From Sphingobium yanoikuyae (GTDB lineage Bacteria; Pseudomonadota; Alphaproteobacteria; Sphingomonadales; Sphingomonadaceae), in the NCBI RefSeq assembly GCF_034424525.1, contig NZ_CP139979.1, forward strand, positions 62,001 to 126,000: DNA of 64,000 nt. Direction: 5' to 3'. The stretch's first letter is position 1. The number at the start of each line of letters is the position of its first letter. The translations under genes and the position numbers were made by a program. The notes beneath the pieces were generated by a model, which was not told the origin of the DNA, did not search any database, and saw only the letters and a program-made list of their open reading frames with translations. Shown one piece after another: positions 49,769 through 58,817 of the stretch.

Positions 49769-51190
49769 TCAGGGCGTGACCGGCGGTAGCGGATCCTTCT
49801 GCGCTGCGGCCTTGCCGTCGGGGTTGAACAACATGATCCGGTCCTCGCTCGCATCATAGCGGGGCCAGGCGGCGAGGCCGGTGCCGTTCGGATCGCCGCT
49901 GCGCGCGAAATTGACGATATAGGCGCTGATGGTGCGGCCCATCGCATTGTCGCGTGCCGTGGTCGCGGCACCATATTTGATCGCCTGGGTGTCGAAGAAA
50001 TAGGGGATGTCGGTGGCATGGCCGGCGCCAGGCTTCCCCACCGAGGTGGCGACATAGTCGAAGCGATAGGCATAGACCGGCAACTTCGCCGCTGCGAGGG
50101 TTGCGGCGACGGTGCGGGCGCCGCCGACCATGAAACCCGTGGGACCACCAATGTCGGCGCCGGTTGCGCCGACCATCACCGGCACATGGGCAAAGTTGCC
50201 GCTGGCATAGGCGGCGGCGGGATTGACCGCGATCTTCCCGTCGGGGAAGGGCGGGCTGTAGGGGCCAAGCTGGCCCTTGAACATGCCTTCCAGGTTGAGG
50301 CCGTCGATCACCTGATCGGCGGGGAGGGCGCGCAGCCCCTTGAGCGCGGCGGCATCGCTGCCCTTGATCCCCTTGGTCGCGGCAAAGGCTTCGCCGATCG
50401 TGGCGGCGCTGCCATCCTTTGGCCCCATCATCTGGCCGTCGCCGCCCGACATGATGACCGCGCGCTGGAACAGGCCCTGCGACAAAGGCGAGGTCAGCAG
50501 CGCATGGACCGACATGCCGCCAGCGCTTTCGCCGATGATAGTGATATTGGCGGGATCGCCGCCGAAACGGGCGATGTTCCGCTTCACCCATTGCAGCGCG
50601 GCGACCTGATCCATCAGGCCGTAATTGCCGGCGAGGCCCTTGTCCTCGTTCGCGGCGGCAAGGGCGGGGTGAGCGAAGGTGCCGAAACGGCCGAGCCGAT
50701 AGTTGAAGCTGACCACCATCAGCCCCTGCTTCGCCAGCGCCGCGCCCGAATAGGTGGGCGGCGACGATCCGCCATTCACGAAGCCGCCGCCATAGATCCA
50801 GAACAGGACCGGCAGCTTGGCGGTGGCGCCGGCGGGCTTCCAGACATTGGCGTAGAGGCAGTCCTCGGCCGGCGGGGTGCCGAGCGGCGCGGCGTCGCTG
50901 GGGAAGGGGCGCTGCATGCAGTCGTTGCGATAGGCGGTGGCTTCGCGCACGCCCTGCCAGCGGGCCGAGGGCTGGGGCATGCGCCAGCGCAGGTCACCGA
51001 CCGGCGGCGCGGCGAAGGGAATACCCTTCCAGCTTTCCACCCCGGCGTCGAGCGCGCCATGGACGATTCCCGCTTCGGTCTGGACCATCTGCGGCTGGGG
51101 CGTGGGGGAGCGGGCGGCGAGGGGCGCTGTGCCAAGGGTGCTGGTGCCGAGCAGCAGAGCGCCCAGCCCGATGATAGTGGTCCGCCGCAT
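49769..51190 (-). CDS. Carboxylesterase family protein (type B)
   Basis: A 473-residue exported alpha/beta hydrolase. Signal peptide MRRTTIIGLGALLLGTSTLG from ATG 51190, which has GGAGG nine bases upstream. Conserved parts: ESWKGIPFAAPPVGDLRWR, oxyanion GGGFVNGG, nucleophile elbow GESAGG, EDCLYANVWKP, and the C-terminal His near GKPGAGHATDIPYFF. This is the family of broad ester hydrolases, with length slightly under the usual ~500. Substrate unknown. It runs in the same direction as rplJL, which end with their own terminator. Confidence 0.93.
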   Translation of the reverse strand: MRRTTIIGLGALLLGTSTLGTAPLAARSPTPQPQMVQTEAGIVHGALDAGVESWKGIPFAAPPVGDLRWRMPQPSARWQGVREATAYRNDCMQRPFPSDAAPLGTPPAEDCLYANVWKPAGATAKLPVLFWIYGGGFVNGGSSPPTYSGAALAKQGLMVVSFNYRLGRFGTFAHPALAAANEDKGLAGNYGLMDQVAALQWVKRNIARFGGDPANITIIGESAGGMSVHALLTSPLSQGLFQRAVIMSGGDGQMMGPKDGSAATIGEAFAATKGIKGSDAAALKGLRALPADQVIDGLNLEGMFKGQLGPYSPPFPDGKIAVNPAAAYASGNFAHVPVMVGATGADIGGPTGFMVGGARTVAATLAAAKLPVYAYRFDYVATSVGKPGAGHATDIPYFFDTQAIKYGAATTARDNAMGRTISAYIVNFARSGDPNGTGLAAWPRYDASEDRIMLFNPDGKAAAQKDPLPPVTP

Positions 51191-51266
51191 CGCCTGCATC
51201 CTCCATTCCATTCTGTGGGCAGGAATAGAGGCAAATATGGCGCGGAAATCAATCCGCTTGATCGGA

Positions 51267-51305
51267 CAAAGAAAAAGGGGCGGCGCCCGAAGGCACCACC
51301 CCCTA
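51267..51305 (-). terminator. Intrinsic terminator of rplL
   Basis: On the minus strand the stem ggggtggtgcc / ggcgccgcccc with loop ttcg-like bases is followed by tttttcttt, 55 bases after the rplL stop. Confidence 0.88.
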
Positions 51306-51359
51306 TTTCTCTGGCCGGAGCCAGGAAGCCGGGCCTTGCCGAAGCAAGGCCGCAACAGC

Positions 51360-51734
51360 TTACTTCAGCTCGACGGTCGCGCCGGCTTCTTCCAGCTGCT
51401 TCTTCAGCTTTTCGGCTTCGTCCTTGCTGGCGCCTTCCTTGACAGCCTTCGGGGCGCCTTCGACCAGAGCCTTGGCTTCGGTCAGGCCCAGGCCGGTGAT
51501 GGCGCGGACTTCCTTGATGACGTTGATCTTCTTGCCACCGTCGCCGGTCAGGATCACGTCGAATTCGGTCTGCTCTTCAGCAGCCGGAGCGGCGCCGCCA
51601 GCAGCCGGAGCGGCCACAGCGACAGCAGCGGCGGCCGAAACGCCCCACTTTTCTTCCAGAGCCTTCGACAGCTCAGCGGCTTCGAGGACGGTGAGGGCCG
51701 AGAGCTGATCGACCAGAGCGTTGATGTCTGCCAT
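51360..51734 (-). CDS. rplL: 50S ribosomal protein L7/L12
   Basis: A 124-residue stalk protein that recruits translation factors. N-terminal dimerisation helices ([30 protein letters not shown]), an Ala/Gly/Pro-rich hinge (~38-55) and the C-terminal domain ([46 protein letters not shown]) are all complete. It follows rplJ with a 72-base gap and is ended by a terminator, with no rpoB following in this window. Confidence 0.98.
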   Translation of the reverse strand: MADINALVDQLSALTVLEAAELSKALEEKWGVSAAAAVAVAAPAAGGAAPAAEEQTEFDVILTGDGGKKINVIKEVRAITGLGLTEAKALVEGAPKAVKEGASKDEAEKLKKQLEEAGATVELK

Positions 51735-51806
51735 TTTTCAATTCCTTCTAAGGGGCGATCGCCCCGAACAAATGAGGTTCAAAAGTTAATGAGGATGAGG
51801 GGCGGC

Positions 51807-52322
51807 TCAGGCCGCTTCCTTCTCCGCATAGGCGTTGAAGACGCGCGCAAGCTGCGCAGCCGGTGCCTGGGTGACGGTTGCGAGCTTGGTAGCCGGGGCG
51901 ACCAGAAGGCCGACCAGCTTCGCACGCAGTTCATCCAGCGACGGCATCGATGCCAGGGCCTTGACGCCCTCCGCATCGAGCAGCACTTCGCCCATCGCGC
52001 CGCCAACGATCTCAAGCTTGTCGTTGGTCTTCGCGAAATCGACTGCAACCTTGGCGGCTGCAACCGGATCGACCGAGGAGGCGAGGCCGACGGGGCCGGT
52101 CAGCAGGTCGCTGATGCCGGTATAGTCGGTGCCTTCGAGGGCGATCTTGACGAGGCGGTTCTTCGTAACCTTGTAGGACGCACCGGCGTCGCGCATCTTC
52201 TGGCGCAGGACGGTCGACTGAGCGACGGTCATGCCGAGGTTGCGGGTCACGACGACCACACCAACTTCTGCCAGCTGAGCGTTCAGCGCGGAGACGATCT
52301 CAGATTTCTGATTACGATCCAT
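51807..52322 (-). CDS. rplJ: 50S ribosomal protein L10
   Basis: A 171-residue protein that anchors L7/L12 dimers to 23S rRNA. The N-terminal part DRNQKSEIVSALNAQLAEVGVVVVTRNLGMTV and VTKNRLVKIALEGT are the RNA-binding motif; the C-terminal helix (APAAQLARVFNAYAEKE) binds L12. ATG 52322 has GGAG six bases away; a GTG four codons earlier is less likely. L10 is known to bind its own mRNA leader for feedback control, and a long leader is present here. Confidence 0.97.
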   Translation of the reverse strand: MDRNQKSEIVSALNAQLAEVGVVVVTRNLGMTVAQSTVLRQKMRDAGASYKVTKNRLVKIALEGTDYTGISDLLTGPVGLASSVDPVAAAKVAVDFAKTNDKLEIVGGAMGEVLLDAEGVKALASMPSLDELRAKLVGLLVAPATKLATVTQAPAAQLARVFNAYAEKEAA

Positions 52323-52339
52323 GCCATTCTCCACTTCAT

Positions 52340-52600
52340 GTTCGCGTCGCTTGCGCCACGCGAACGGCTAAAACCCATGGCAAGCCATGGGGCAGTTAAG
52401 TCCGAAGGGGAGAGGTCGACTGGCCCATATCCTCGAGAAGGAAGACAGGCAGACCCGAATCGGGCGCATGGCCCGTCCGGTAAAGAACTTTTCCCCGTCT
52501 AGGCTGGAGATTAAGAAGGGCAAATTCCCTTCACCAACTGTCTCGGACGGAAGACCAATGGCATGAGCCACGGGTCTGCTGGGGCGCCCTTACAGATTTT
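52340..52600 (-). promoter_or_regulatory. rplJ leader (L10-binding mRNA region) and promoter
   Basis: The 370-base gap before rplJ has no gene on this strand. It contains gagacagttggtgaaggg, a block I associate with alphaproteobacterial rplJ leaders, and G/C helices such as gccatggg/cccatggc. A long structured 5' UTR where L10(L12)4 could bind is expected from other bacteria. The exact fold was not computed. Confidence 0.55.
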
Positions 52601-52695
52601 GGGCCATGCTGTCACGCGGAATCTGGAGCGAGGAACGGTTGCGATTGCGCAACGGCATTGTGCCTTCGTTGGACGCGCTATAGCATGACCAAGTC

Positions 52696-53085
52696 ATGCA
52701 TTTTTGGGTAAATGTGGCGCTTAGCGCATTCTGCTGCACGATGTTGGGCAGTGCCGGTTATGCCGAGCCCGAGGATTTAACGGATATGCCGCCGGATGAG
52801 CGGGCATCGCTGATCGCTATAATTGCCTGGCATGATTGCATGGCACCGGTCGTTCGCAAGGTGAAGAACTGGCGTCCGCTTGATGATCGTGAGGTCAACG
52901 CGCTGGGATATGCCTGCCCCACTGAATTGCGTGCCGCGGCAGAGCGGCTGTCCGAACGCAATTGGTCGGCGGAGCAAGTTCCGCCCAGCTATTTTGCCAT
53001 GAGCCGCGAGCAGCGGATTTTGTCGCATGAGCGGGAATTGGCCGAGAGCTTTTGGTGTGAATTTCGCCAATGCTACATATTGTAG
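52696..53085 (+). CDS. Hypothetical exported protein
   Basis: A 129-residue protein with signal peptide MHFWVNVALSAFCCTMLGSAGYA and a charged mature part with five Cys in total (two in the signal), for example HDCMAPVV, YACPTELR, EFRQCYIL. It has no recognised domain. GC is a little lower than the surroundings. No obvious Shine-Dalgarno. It lies between the rplJ leader (divergent) and rsh (convergent). May be a lineage-specific periplasmic protein. Confidence 0.55.
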   Translation: MHFWVNVALSAFCCTMLGSAGYAEPEDLTDMPPDERASLIAIIAWHDCMAPVVRKVKNWRPLDDREVNALGYACPTELRAAAERLSERNWSAEQVPPSYFAMSREQRILSHERELAESFWCEFRQCYIL

Positions 53086-53115
53086 CGTATCGATCCCGGC
53101 ATAATGCGGCGGTTG

Positions 53116-53142
53116 GCGGTGGAGGACGCCGTCCCCCACCGC
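53116..53142. terminator. Hairpin between the hypothetical gene and rsh
   Basis: Stem gcggtgg / ccaccgc (53116-53122 / 53136-53142) with a 13-base loop lies between two convergent genes. No T-run; weak evidence for termination. Confidence 0.4.
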
Positions 53143-53152
53143 TGCTTCTGTC

Positions 53153-55258
53153 CTAGACCCGATCCGCCTGCACCACCGTGTCGAGCGCGCGGAGTGCGGA
53201 GACGATGCGGCTCAGATGCTGGGCGTCGGCCACTTCCAGGTCGATGATGTCGGTGTGGAAGGGGCCTTCGCGATTGACCAGTTGCAGGTTGAGGATGTTC
53301 GCCTTGGTCGCGCCGAACACATTGGCGACCGCGGCGAGGGCGCCGGGCTGGTTCTTGACGATGACCTGCAGCCGGGCGGTGCCGCCCTTGGACTTGCTGT
53401 CCCAGCTCAAATCGACCCAGTCGTCGTCCTGGCCCGCCTCCAGCGTGCGGCAATCGATGGTATGGACCTCGATCGGCTCGCCGGTGCGGCGGATGCCGAC
53501 GATGCGGTCGCCCGGCACCGGGTGGCAGCATTCGCTCAGCTTGTAGGCGATGCCCGGCGTCAGGCCGCGGATCGAGACCGGGGCATGCTGGCGCGGATGG
53601 GCTTCTTCCAGTTCCTGGCCGCTGGTGGAGCCGGGGATCAGCGCCTCCATCACTTCGGAATCGAGCAGGCGATGGGTGGCGATCGCCACCATCAGCGAAG
53701 CACGATCCTCCAGCTTCAATCGCTTGAGCGCGGCATTGAGCGCCTTGTCGCCCAGTTCGCTCGCCAGTTCGGGCGAGAAGCGGCCGATGATTTCCTCATA
53801 GAGTTTTTCGCCCAGCGCCACTTCCTCGCCGCGCTGCTTCTGGCGGATGAAGCGGCGAATGGCGGCGCGCGCCTTGCCGGTGATGGCGAAGCTGAGCCAG
53901 CCGGGCTGGGGTTCCTGGCCGGCCGATTTCAGGATTTCGACCTGATCGCCATTCTCAAGGGAAGTGCGGAGCGGCACCACCCGGCCATTCACCTTCGCCC
54001 CGACGGTCTGGTTGCCGAGCGAGGTGTGGACGGCATAGGCGAAATCGACCGGGGTCGATCCCTTGGGCAACTGGTGCAGCTCCCCCTTGGGCGAGAAGGC
54101 GAAGATGCGATCCTGGTACATCGCCATGCGGGTATGTTCGAGCAGCTCGTCGGCATCCTGGCTCTGTTCCAGGATCTCGACCAGGTCGCGCAGCCAGGCC
54201 GCATTCTGGTCGGTGGCGTCGCCCTTCTGCTTGTAGGCCCAGTGCGCCGCAAGGCCGAGTTCGGCGTCATTATGCATGTCGCGGCTGCGGATCTGCACCT
54301 CGATACGGGCATTTTCCTGATGGATGACCGTGGTGTGCAGCGAGCGATAGCCGTTGCGCTTGGGGGTGGAGATATAATCCTTGAACCGGCCCGGCACCAT
54401 CTTGAAGGTCTGGTGGATGACGCCGAGCGCGCGATAGCAATCCTCGGTCGTCTCGGTGATGACGCGGAAGGCCATGACGTCGGTCAGCTGTTCAAAGCTG
54501 ATGTGCCGTTCCTGCATCTTCTTCCAGATGGAATAGGGATGCTTTTCGCGGCCCGACACGGTGACGGACAGATTATGGCCGCCCAACAGCAATTGCAGCT
54601 CCGCGCCGATCCGGTCGACCTTGTCATGGCCGCCTTCCTTCAGCTGCTCCAGCCGCTTGGTGATGCTGTCATAGGCTTCGGGTTCCAGCACGCGGAACGA
54701 GAGAAGCTGCATCTCGCGCATGAAGTCATACATGCCGATCCGCTCCGCCAGCGGGGCATAGATGTCCATCGTCTCCTTGGCGATGCGGCGGCGCTTCTGT
54801 TCATTCTTGATGAAGTGCAGCGTGCGCATATTGTGCAGCCGGTCGGCCAGCTTCACCAGCAGCACGCGGATATCGTCCGACATGGCGAGCAGGAACTTGC
54901 GCAGATTTTCGGCCGCCCGCTCATTTTCGGACATGGCCTCGATCTTGGAGAGCTTGGTCACGCCATCGACCATGCGGGCGACATCCTTGCCGAACGCCTC
55001 CTCGATCTCGTCATAGGTGACCAGCGTATCCTCGATCGTGTCGTGCAGCAGCGCCGTCACGATCGTCTGGTCGTCCAGATAGAAGTCGGTCAGGATACCC
55101 GCGACCTCGATCGGATGGCTGAAATAGGGGTCACCGCTGGCGCGCTTCTGGCTGCCATGCTTCTGGACGGAGAAGACATAAGCGCGGTTGATCATCGCTT
55201 CATCCGCATCCGGATCGTAGCGCTTTACCCGTTCGACAAGTTCATATTGACGTAGCAT
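53153..55258 (-). CDS. rsh: Bifunctional (p)ppGpp synthetase/hydrolase Rsh
   Basis: A 701-residue RelA/SpoT homologue controlling the stringent response. The HD hydrolase domain (~25-170) has the family elements HP-I-EVAGIL, LLHDTIEDT and RLHNMRTL; the synthetase domain (~230-345) has REKHPYSIWKKM, VMAFRVI and YKMVPGRFKDYISTPKRNGYRSLHT; then the TGS domain (~385-445, LPKGSTPVDFAYAVH) and C-terminal ACT domain (RLQVIVKNQPGALAAVANVFG). All-in-one Rsh is the standard alphaproteobacterial form. No defect visible. Confidence 0.97.
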   Translation of the reverse strand: MLRQYELVERVKRYDPDADEAMINRAYVFSVQKHGSQKRASGDPYFSHPIEVAGILTDFYLDDQTIVTALLHDTIEDTLVTYDEIEEAFGKDVARMVDGVTKLSKIEAMSENERAAENLRKFLLAMSDDIRVLLVKLADRLHNMRTLHFIKNEQKRRRIAKETMDIYAPLAERIGMYDFMREMQLLSFRVLEPEAYDSITKRLEQLKEGGHDKVDRIGAELQLLLGGHNLSVTVSGREKHPYSIWKKMQERHISFEQLTDVMAFRVITETTEDCYRALGVIHQTFKMVPGRFKDYISTPKRNGYRSLHTTVIHQENARIEVQIRSRDMHNDAELGLAAHWAYKQKGDATDQNAAWLRDLVEILEQSQDADELLEHTRMAMYQDRIFAFSPKGELHQLPKGSTPVDFAYAVHTSLGNQTVGAKVNGRVVPLRTSLENGDQVEILKSAGQEPQPGWLSFAITGKARAAIRRFIRQKQRGEEVALGEKLYEEIIGRFSPELASELGDKALNAALKRLKLEDRASLMVAIATHRLLDSEVMEALIPGSTSGQELEEAHPRQHAPVSIRGLTPGIAYKLSECCHPVPGDRIVGIRRTGEPIEVHTIDCRTLEAGQDDDWVDLSWDSKSKGGTARLQVIVKNQPGALAAVANVFGATKANILNLQLVNREGPFHTDIIDLEVADAQHLSRIVSALRALDTVVQADRV

Positions 55259-55379
55259 CGTTTCCCGATTGTGTGGGAAGCGCCTTGCAGCGCAACAAAA
55301 AAATCCCGATCTGTGTGATTTGGGTTGCCTTTGTGCAACTTTTGCAACGGTCGCCGCTTTGCGCTATTAGATCGGGATC

Positions 55380-55862
55380 ATGAAACATAATCTTGCCCAG
55401 GACCTGGAACAATGCGCCCTTCCCGCCGCGCTGGAGGCGATGGGTGAGCGCTGGTCCTTCCTGATCCTGCGCGGCGCCCTGTCGGGCATTCGCCATTTCG
55501 AGGAGTTCCAGTCGACGCTGGGCATCGCCCGCAACATCCTGGCCAACCGCCTCGCGCGGCTCGTCGAAAATGGCATCATGCTGCGCCAGCCGATGCAGTG
55601 CGACCGGCGCAAGGTCGAATATCGGCTGACGGAAAAGGGGCAGGAACTGGCCCCTGCGATGATTGCGCTGCGCCAGTGGGGCGAGAAATGGGGCAGCGCG
55701 CCGCCCTTCTGCCAGGTGCTGGCGGACAAGCGCGATGGCATGCCGATCCGTGCGATCGCGATCCAGGCGCATGACGGCCGCACGCTGGACCTGAGCGATC
55801 TGGTCTGGCTGTGCCGCGACGAAGTGACCCCGATGGCGCAAGAGCCGGCTGCGGCGGCCTGA
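55380..55862 (+). CDS. HxlR-family transcriptional regulator
   Basis: A 160-residue winged-helix regulator. CALPAALEAMGERWSFLILRGALSGIRHFEEFQSTLGIARNILANRLARLVENGIM is the HxlR domain (residues ~12-68), with the first Cys at C12 that senses thiol stress in some members. The C-terminal ~70 residues are an additional alpha/beta part. Effector unknown. It is divergent from rsh and immediately precedes the histidine kinase. Confidence 0.9.
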   Translation: MKHNLAQDLEQCALPAALEAMGERWSFLILRGALSGIRHFEEFQSTLGIARNILANRLARLVENGIMLRQPMQCDRRKVEYRLTEKGQELAPAMIALRQWGEKWGSAPPFCQVLADKRDGMPIRAIAIQAHDGRTLDLSDLVWLCRDEVTPMAQEPAAAA

Positions 55863-55888
55863 TACCGGACGGACGGGGCGGCTTCACC

Positions 55889-57025
55889 ATGGCGCTGAAA
55901 TCGCCTAGGCTGTCGGCAATGTCAGTCCATCCCCTGCAGCCAAAACCCTTTTTCGCGGACAAGAATCGCGCTTTCTGGAACCTCCAGTCGCTTGGCTGGG
56001 CCGGGGCCTTTCTGCTGCGCGGGTCATCCACCATCGCCAATGGTCAGCCGCTGTCCAGCCTGATCCCGGTGCTGATCTCCACCGTCACCGGCTATTCGGC
56101 GACCTTGCTGATCGCGGTCGCCTTCCGTTTCCTGCAGAAACAGCGGCCGATCCTGACCTGGGGCGCGTCGATCGTTACCGTGGTCGCCGCCGCCGCGATG
56201 GTTGCCTTCATCGACGCCTGGGTCTTTTCGACCCAGAACAAGGGCAGCGAAACCGCCGGGTTGCAGCTGTTCCTGGGCGCCTTCTACCTGTCGATGACGC
56301 TGCTGGGGGCCTGGTCGGCGCTTTACTATGCGATCAACTTCTACCTGACGGTGGAGGAGCAGGCGGACCAGCTGCTCCATCTGGAGAATCAGGCGTCGAG
56401 CGCGCAGCTCGCCATGCTGCGCTATCAGCTCAATCCGCATTTCCTGTTCAACACGCTCAATTCCATCTCGACCCTGGTGCTGCTCAAGGAAACGACGCGC
56501 GCCAATGCGATGCTGTCGCGGCTGTCCTCCTTTCTGCGCTATACGCTGATCAACGAGCCGACCGCACAGGTGACGATCGAGCAGGAGATCGAGACGCTGA
56601 AACTCTATCTGGAGATCGAGAAGATGCGCTTCGAGGACCGGTTGCGCCCGTCCTTCGACGTCCATCCCTCGGTCGCCCATGCACGCCTGCCGTCGCTGCT
56701 GCTGCAGCCGCTGGTGGAAAATGCGATCAAATATGCGGTCACGCCCAAGGAGGAAGGGGCGGAAATCTCGGTGTCGGCGCAACCTGCCGGTGAAAATGTC
56801 CGGATCGTCGTGTCGGACAGCGGGCCGGGATTGAACGATGGCGCAATGAAGCCACACATTCCGGTCAGCGAGGGGACGGGCGTCGGCCTGCCGAACATCC
56901 GGGACCGGTTAATTCAGGCCTTCGGGGAACGACAGCGGTTCGAAACGCGTTCCACGCAAAGCGGATTTTCGGTCATCATCGAAATTCCGCTTAACATGGA
57001 TGAAACATCGAAAGTGGCCGCATGA
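55889..57025 (+). CDS. LytS-type sensor histidine kinase
   Basis: A 378-residue kinase of the His_kinase family (PF06580). Four or so TM helices lie in residues ~28-155 (GWAGAFLLRGSST, SLIPVLISTVTGYSATLLIAVAF, IVTVVAAAAMVAFIDAWVF, FYLSMTLLGAWSALYY). Dimerisation/phospho-His segment NPHFLFNTLN is near 207 and the ATPase part has PLVENAIKYAV and SGPGLN ... GVGLPNIRDRL. Start 55889 was chosen; 55919 is possible. It overlaps the response regulator by 4 bases. The signal is unknown. Confidence 0.93.
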   Translation: MALKSPRLSAMSVHPLQPKPFFADKNRAFWNLQSLGWAGAFLLRGSSTIANGQPLSSLIPVLISTVTGYSATLLIAVAFRFLQKQRPILTWGASIVTVVAAAAMVAFIDAWVFSTQNKGSETAGLQLFLGAFYLSMTLLGAWSALYYAINFYLTVEEQADQLLHLENQASSAQLAMLRYQLNPHFLFNTLNSISTLVLLKETTRANAMLSRLSSFLRYTLINEPTAQVTIEQEIETLKLYLEIEKMRFEDRLRPSFDVHPSVAHARLPSLLLQPLVENAIKYAVTPKEEGAEISVSAQPAGENVRIVVSDSGPGLNDGAMKPHIPVSEGTGVGLPNIRDRLIQAFGERQRFETRSTQSGFSVIIEIPLNMDETSKVAA

Positions 57026-57825
57026 CCATCAGAACAATCCTCGTCGACGACGAAAGCCTGGCTATCCAAGGCCTTAAGCTCCGTCTGCAAGCGCATGAGG
57101 ATGTCGAAATCATCGAGACCTGCACCAATGGCCGCGAAGCTATCCGTGCCATCAAGACGCATAAACCCGACCTTGTGTTCCTCGATATCCAGATGCCCGG
57201 CTTCGACGGCTTCTCCGTCGTCCAGGGGATGATGGAGGTCGAGCCGCCGTTGTTCATCTTCGTCACCGCCTATAGCGACCATGCGATCCGCGCCTTCGAG
57301 GCACAGGCGGTCGATTATCTGATGAAGCCGGTGGACGAAGGCCGCCTGGCCGATGCGCTCGACCGGGTGCGCCTGCGCCTGTCCGAAAAGAAGCAGGTGC
57401 AGGAAGCGGAAAAGCTGCGCGAGGTGCTGGCCGAAGTGGCGCCCGACGCGATGCACGACTTTGCCAATGGCGATGAAGATGCGCCGGCGTCAAACCGCTT
57501 CGAAAAGCTCATCAACATCAAGGATCGCGGGCAGATTTTCCGCGTCGACGTGGATTCGATCGAACGGATCGACGCGGCGGGCGACTATATGTGCATCTAT
57601 ACCGCCGATAATTCGCTGATCCTGCGCGAGACGATGAAGGATCTGGAAAAGCGGCTCGACCCGCGCAATTTCCAGCGCGTCCATCGCTCGACCATCGTCA
57701 ACCTGAGTCAGGTGCGTCAGGTGAAGCCCCATACCAACGGCGAATGCTTCCTGGTGCTGGAATCCGGCGCCCAGGTAAAGGTCAGCCGTTCCTACCGCGA
57801 CGTCGTCGCGCGTTTCGTCCACTGA
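57022..57825 (+). CDS. LytTR-family response regulator
   Basis: A 267-residue regulator paired with the kinase before it. Receiver domain 1-120 with D9/D10, phospho-acceptor D55 (FLDIQMPG) and conserved Lys in LMKPVDEG; an acidic linker; LytTR DNA-binding domain ~165-265 (IFRVDVDSIERIDAAGDYMCIYT, LILRETMKDLEKRLDPRNFQRVHRSTIVNLSQVRQVKPH, VSRSYRDVV). It overlaps the kinase stop (ATGA). Targets are unknown. Confidence 0.95.
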   Translation: MTIRTILVDDESLAIQGLKLRLQAHEDVEIIETCTNGREAIRAIKTHKPDLVFLDIQMPGFDGFSVVQGMMEVEPPLFIFVTAYSDHAIRAFEAQAVDYLMKPVDEGRLADALDRVRLRLSEKKQVQEAEKLREVLAEVAPDAMHDFANGDEDAPASNRFEKLINIKDRGQIFRVDVDSIERIDAAGDYMCIYTADNSLILRETMKDLEKRLDPRNFQRVHRSTIVNLSQVRQVKPHTNGECFLVLESGAQVKVSRSYRDVVARFVH

Positions 57826-57827
57826 CG

Positions 57828-57867
57828 AAACGGCGCCGGCCGCCCGTGCAGGGGCGGCCGGCCGTTT
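57828..57867. terminator. Bidirectional hairpin between LytTR gene and SDR gene
   Basis: aaacgg-cg-ccggccgccc pairs with ggggcggccggccgttt (two-base bulge, loop near gtgca), beginning 3 bases after the LytTR stop. A-run on one side and T-run on the other suit convergent termination. Confidence 0.75.
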
Positions 57868-57902
57868 GGTGCGGGATGGCCTGAACCGATCCCGCACCTT
57901 CC

Positions 57903-58634
57903 TCAGTCCATCGTCCGCACCGGACGGACGATCAATTCATTCACATCGACATCGTCGGGCTGTTCCACCGCATAGGCGATGGCGCGGGCGATCGCGTCGG
58001 GCGTCAGGGCGATGGCGCGGAAATCCTCCATCGCGGCGGCGGCGCCCGCTTCGGTGATGGTGCTCGCCAGTTCGGATTCGACCACGCCGGGCGACACGAT
58101 GGTCACGCGGATATCGTCATGCTCCATCCGCGGCCCGTCGGAAATGGCGCGCACCGCATATTTGGTCGCCGAATAGACGCCGCAGGTCGGCCAGACGCGA
58201 TAGCCGCCGATCGACGAGATGTTGACGAAATGGCCGCTGCCCTGGGCCTTGAAGCGGGGCAGGGCGGCGGCGATGCCGTGCAGCACGCCGCGGATGTTGA
58301 CATCGATCATCCGGTCCCATTCCTCGACCTTCAAACTGTCGAAGCGCGACAGCGGCATCAGCCCGGCATTGCTGACCAGCACGTCGATGCGACCAAATTC
58401 GGCCTGCGTCGCGGCAATGAACGCCTCGACATCGGCGCGGTCGGTGACGTCGAGCGCGCGGAAGGCGACCGTGCCGCCGGCAGCATTGAGTTCGTCGGCA
58501 AGCGCGGCCAGCCGGTCTGTGCGGCGGGCGCCCAGCATCAGCTTCGCGTCGCGCGCCGCCAGCAGCCGCGCCGTGCCCTCGCCAATGCCGCTGCTGGCGC
58601 CGGTGATCGCGATGACCTTGTTCTCGATAGCCAT
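57903..58634 (-). CDS. SDR family oxidoreductase
   Basis: A 243-residue short-chain dehydrogenase. Cofactor motif TGASSGIGEG (residues ~11-20), the NAG loop SNAGLMPL, catalytic Ser in NISSIGG and Y-x3-K in YSATKYAV. LGARRTDRLAAL after the second strand suggests NADPH preference, as an Arg pair follows. Start 58634; the frame is open further, without similarity. It is divergent from an AraC regulator, its likely controller. Substrate unknown. Confidence 0.93.
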   Translation of the reverse strand: MAIENKVIAITGASSGIGEGTARLLAARDAKLMLGARRTDRLAALADELNAAGGTVAFRALDVTDRADVEAFIAATQAEFGRIDVLVSNAGLMPLSRFDSLKVEEWDRMIDVNIRGVLHGIAAALPRFKAQGSGHFVNISSIGGYRVWPTCGVYSATKYAVRAISDGPRMEHDDIRVTIVSPGVVESELASTITEAGAAAAMEDFRAIALTPDAIARAIAYAVEQPDDVDVNELIVRPVRTMD

Positions 58635-58817
58635 GATTGAAGCTCCATCCTTGAGGCGGATCGACATCCGATCCGATGGAGCAGGAATGCGCCCGATCGG
58701 CCCCGGAGCGGTAGAATGGTCCTGCACCATGATTGCACGATATTCCGAATGAATGATCGGGCGTGGTGGTTGGCGGGCTTATGGGCTATTCAGATTGCCT
58801 GAAATTCCTGGAAGGCG

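Noticed and set aside
53216..55255. 679-codon antisense frame in rsh
   Set aside because: Same reason; rsh has every expected domain on the other strand.
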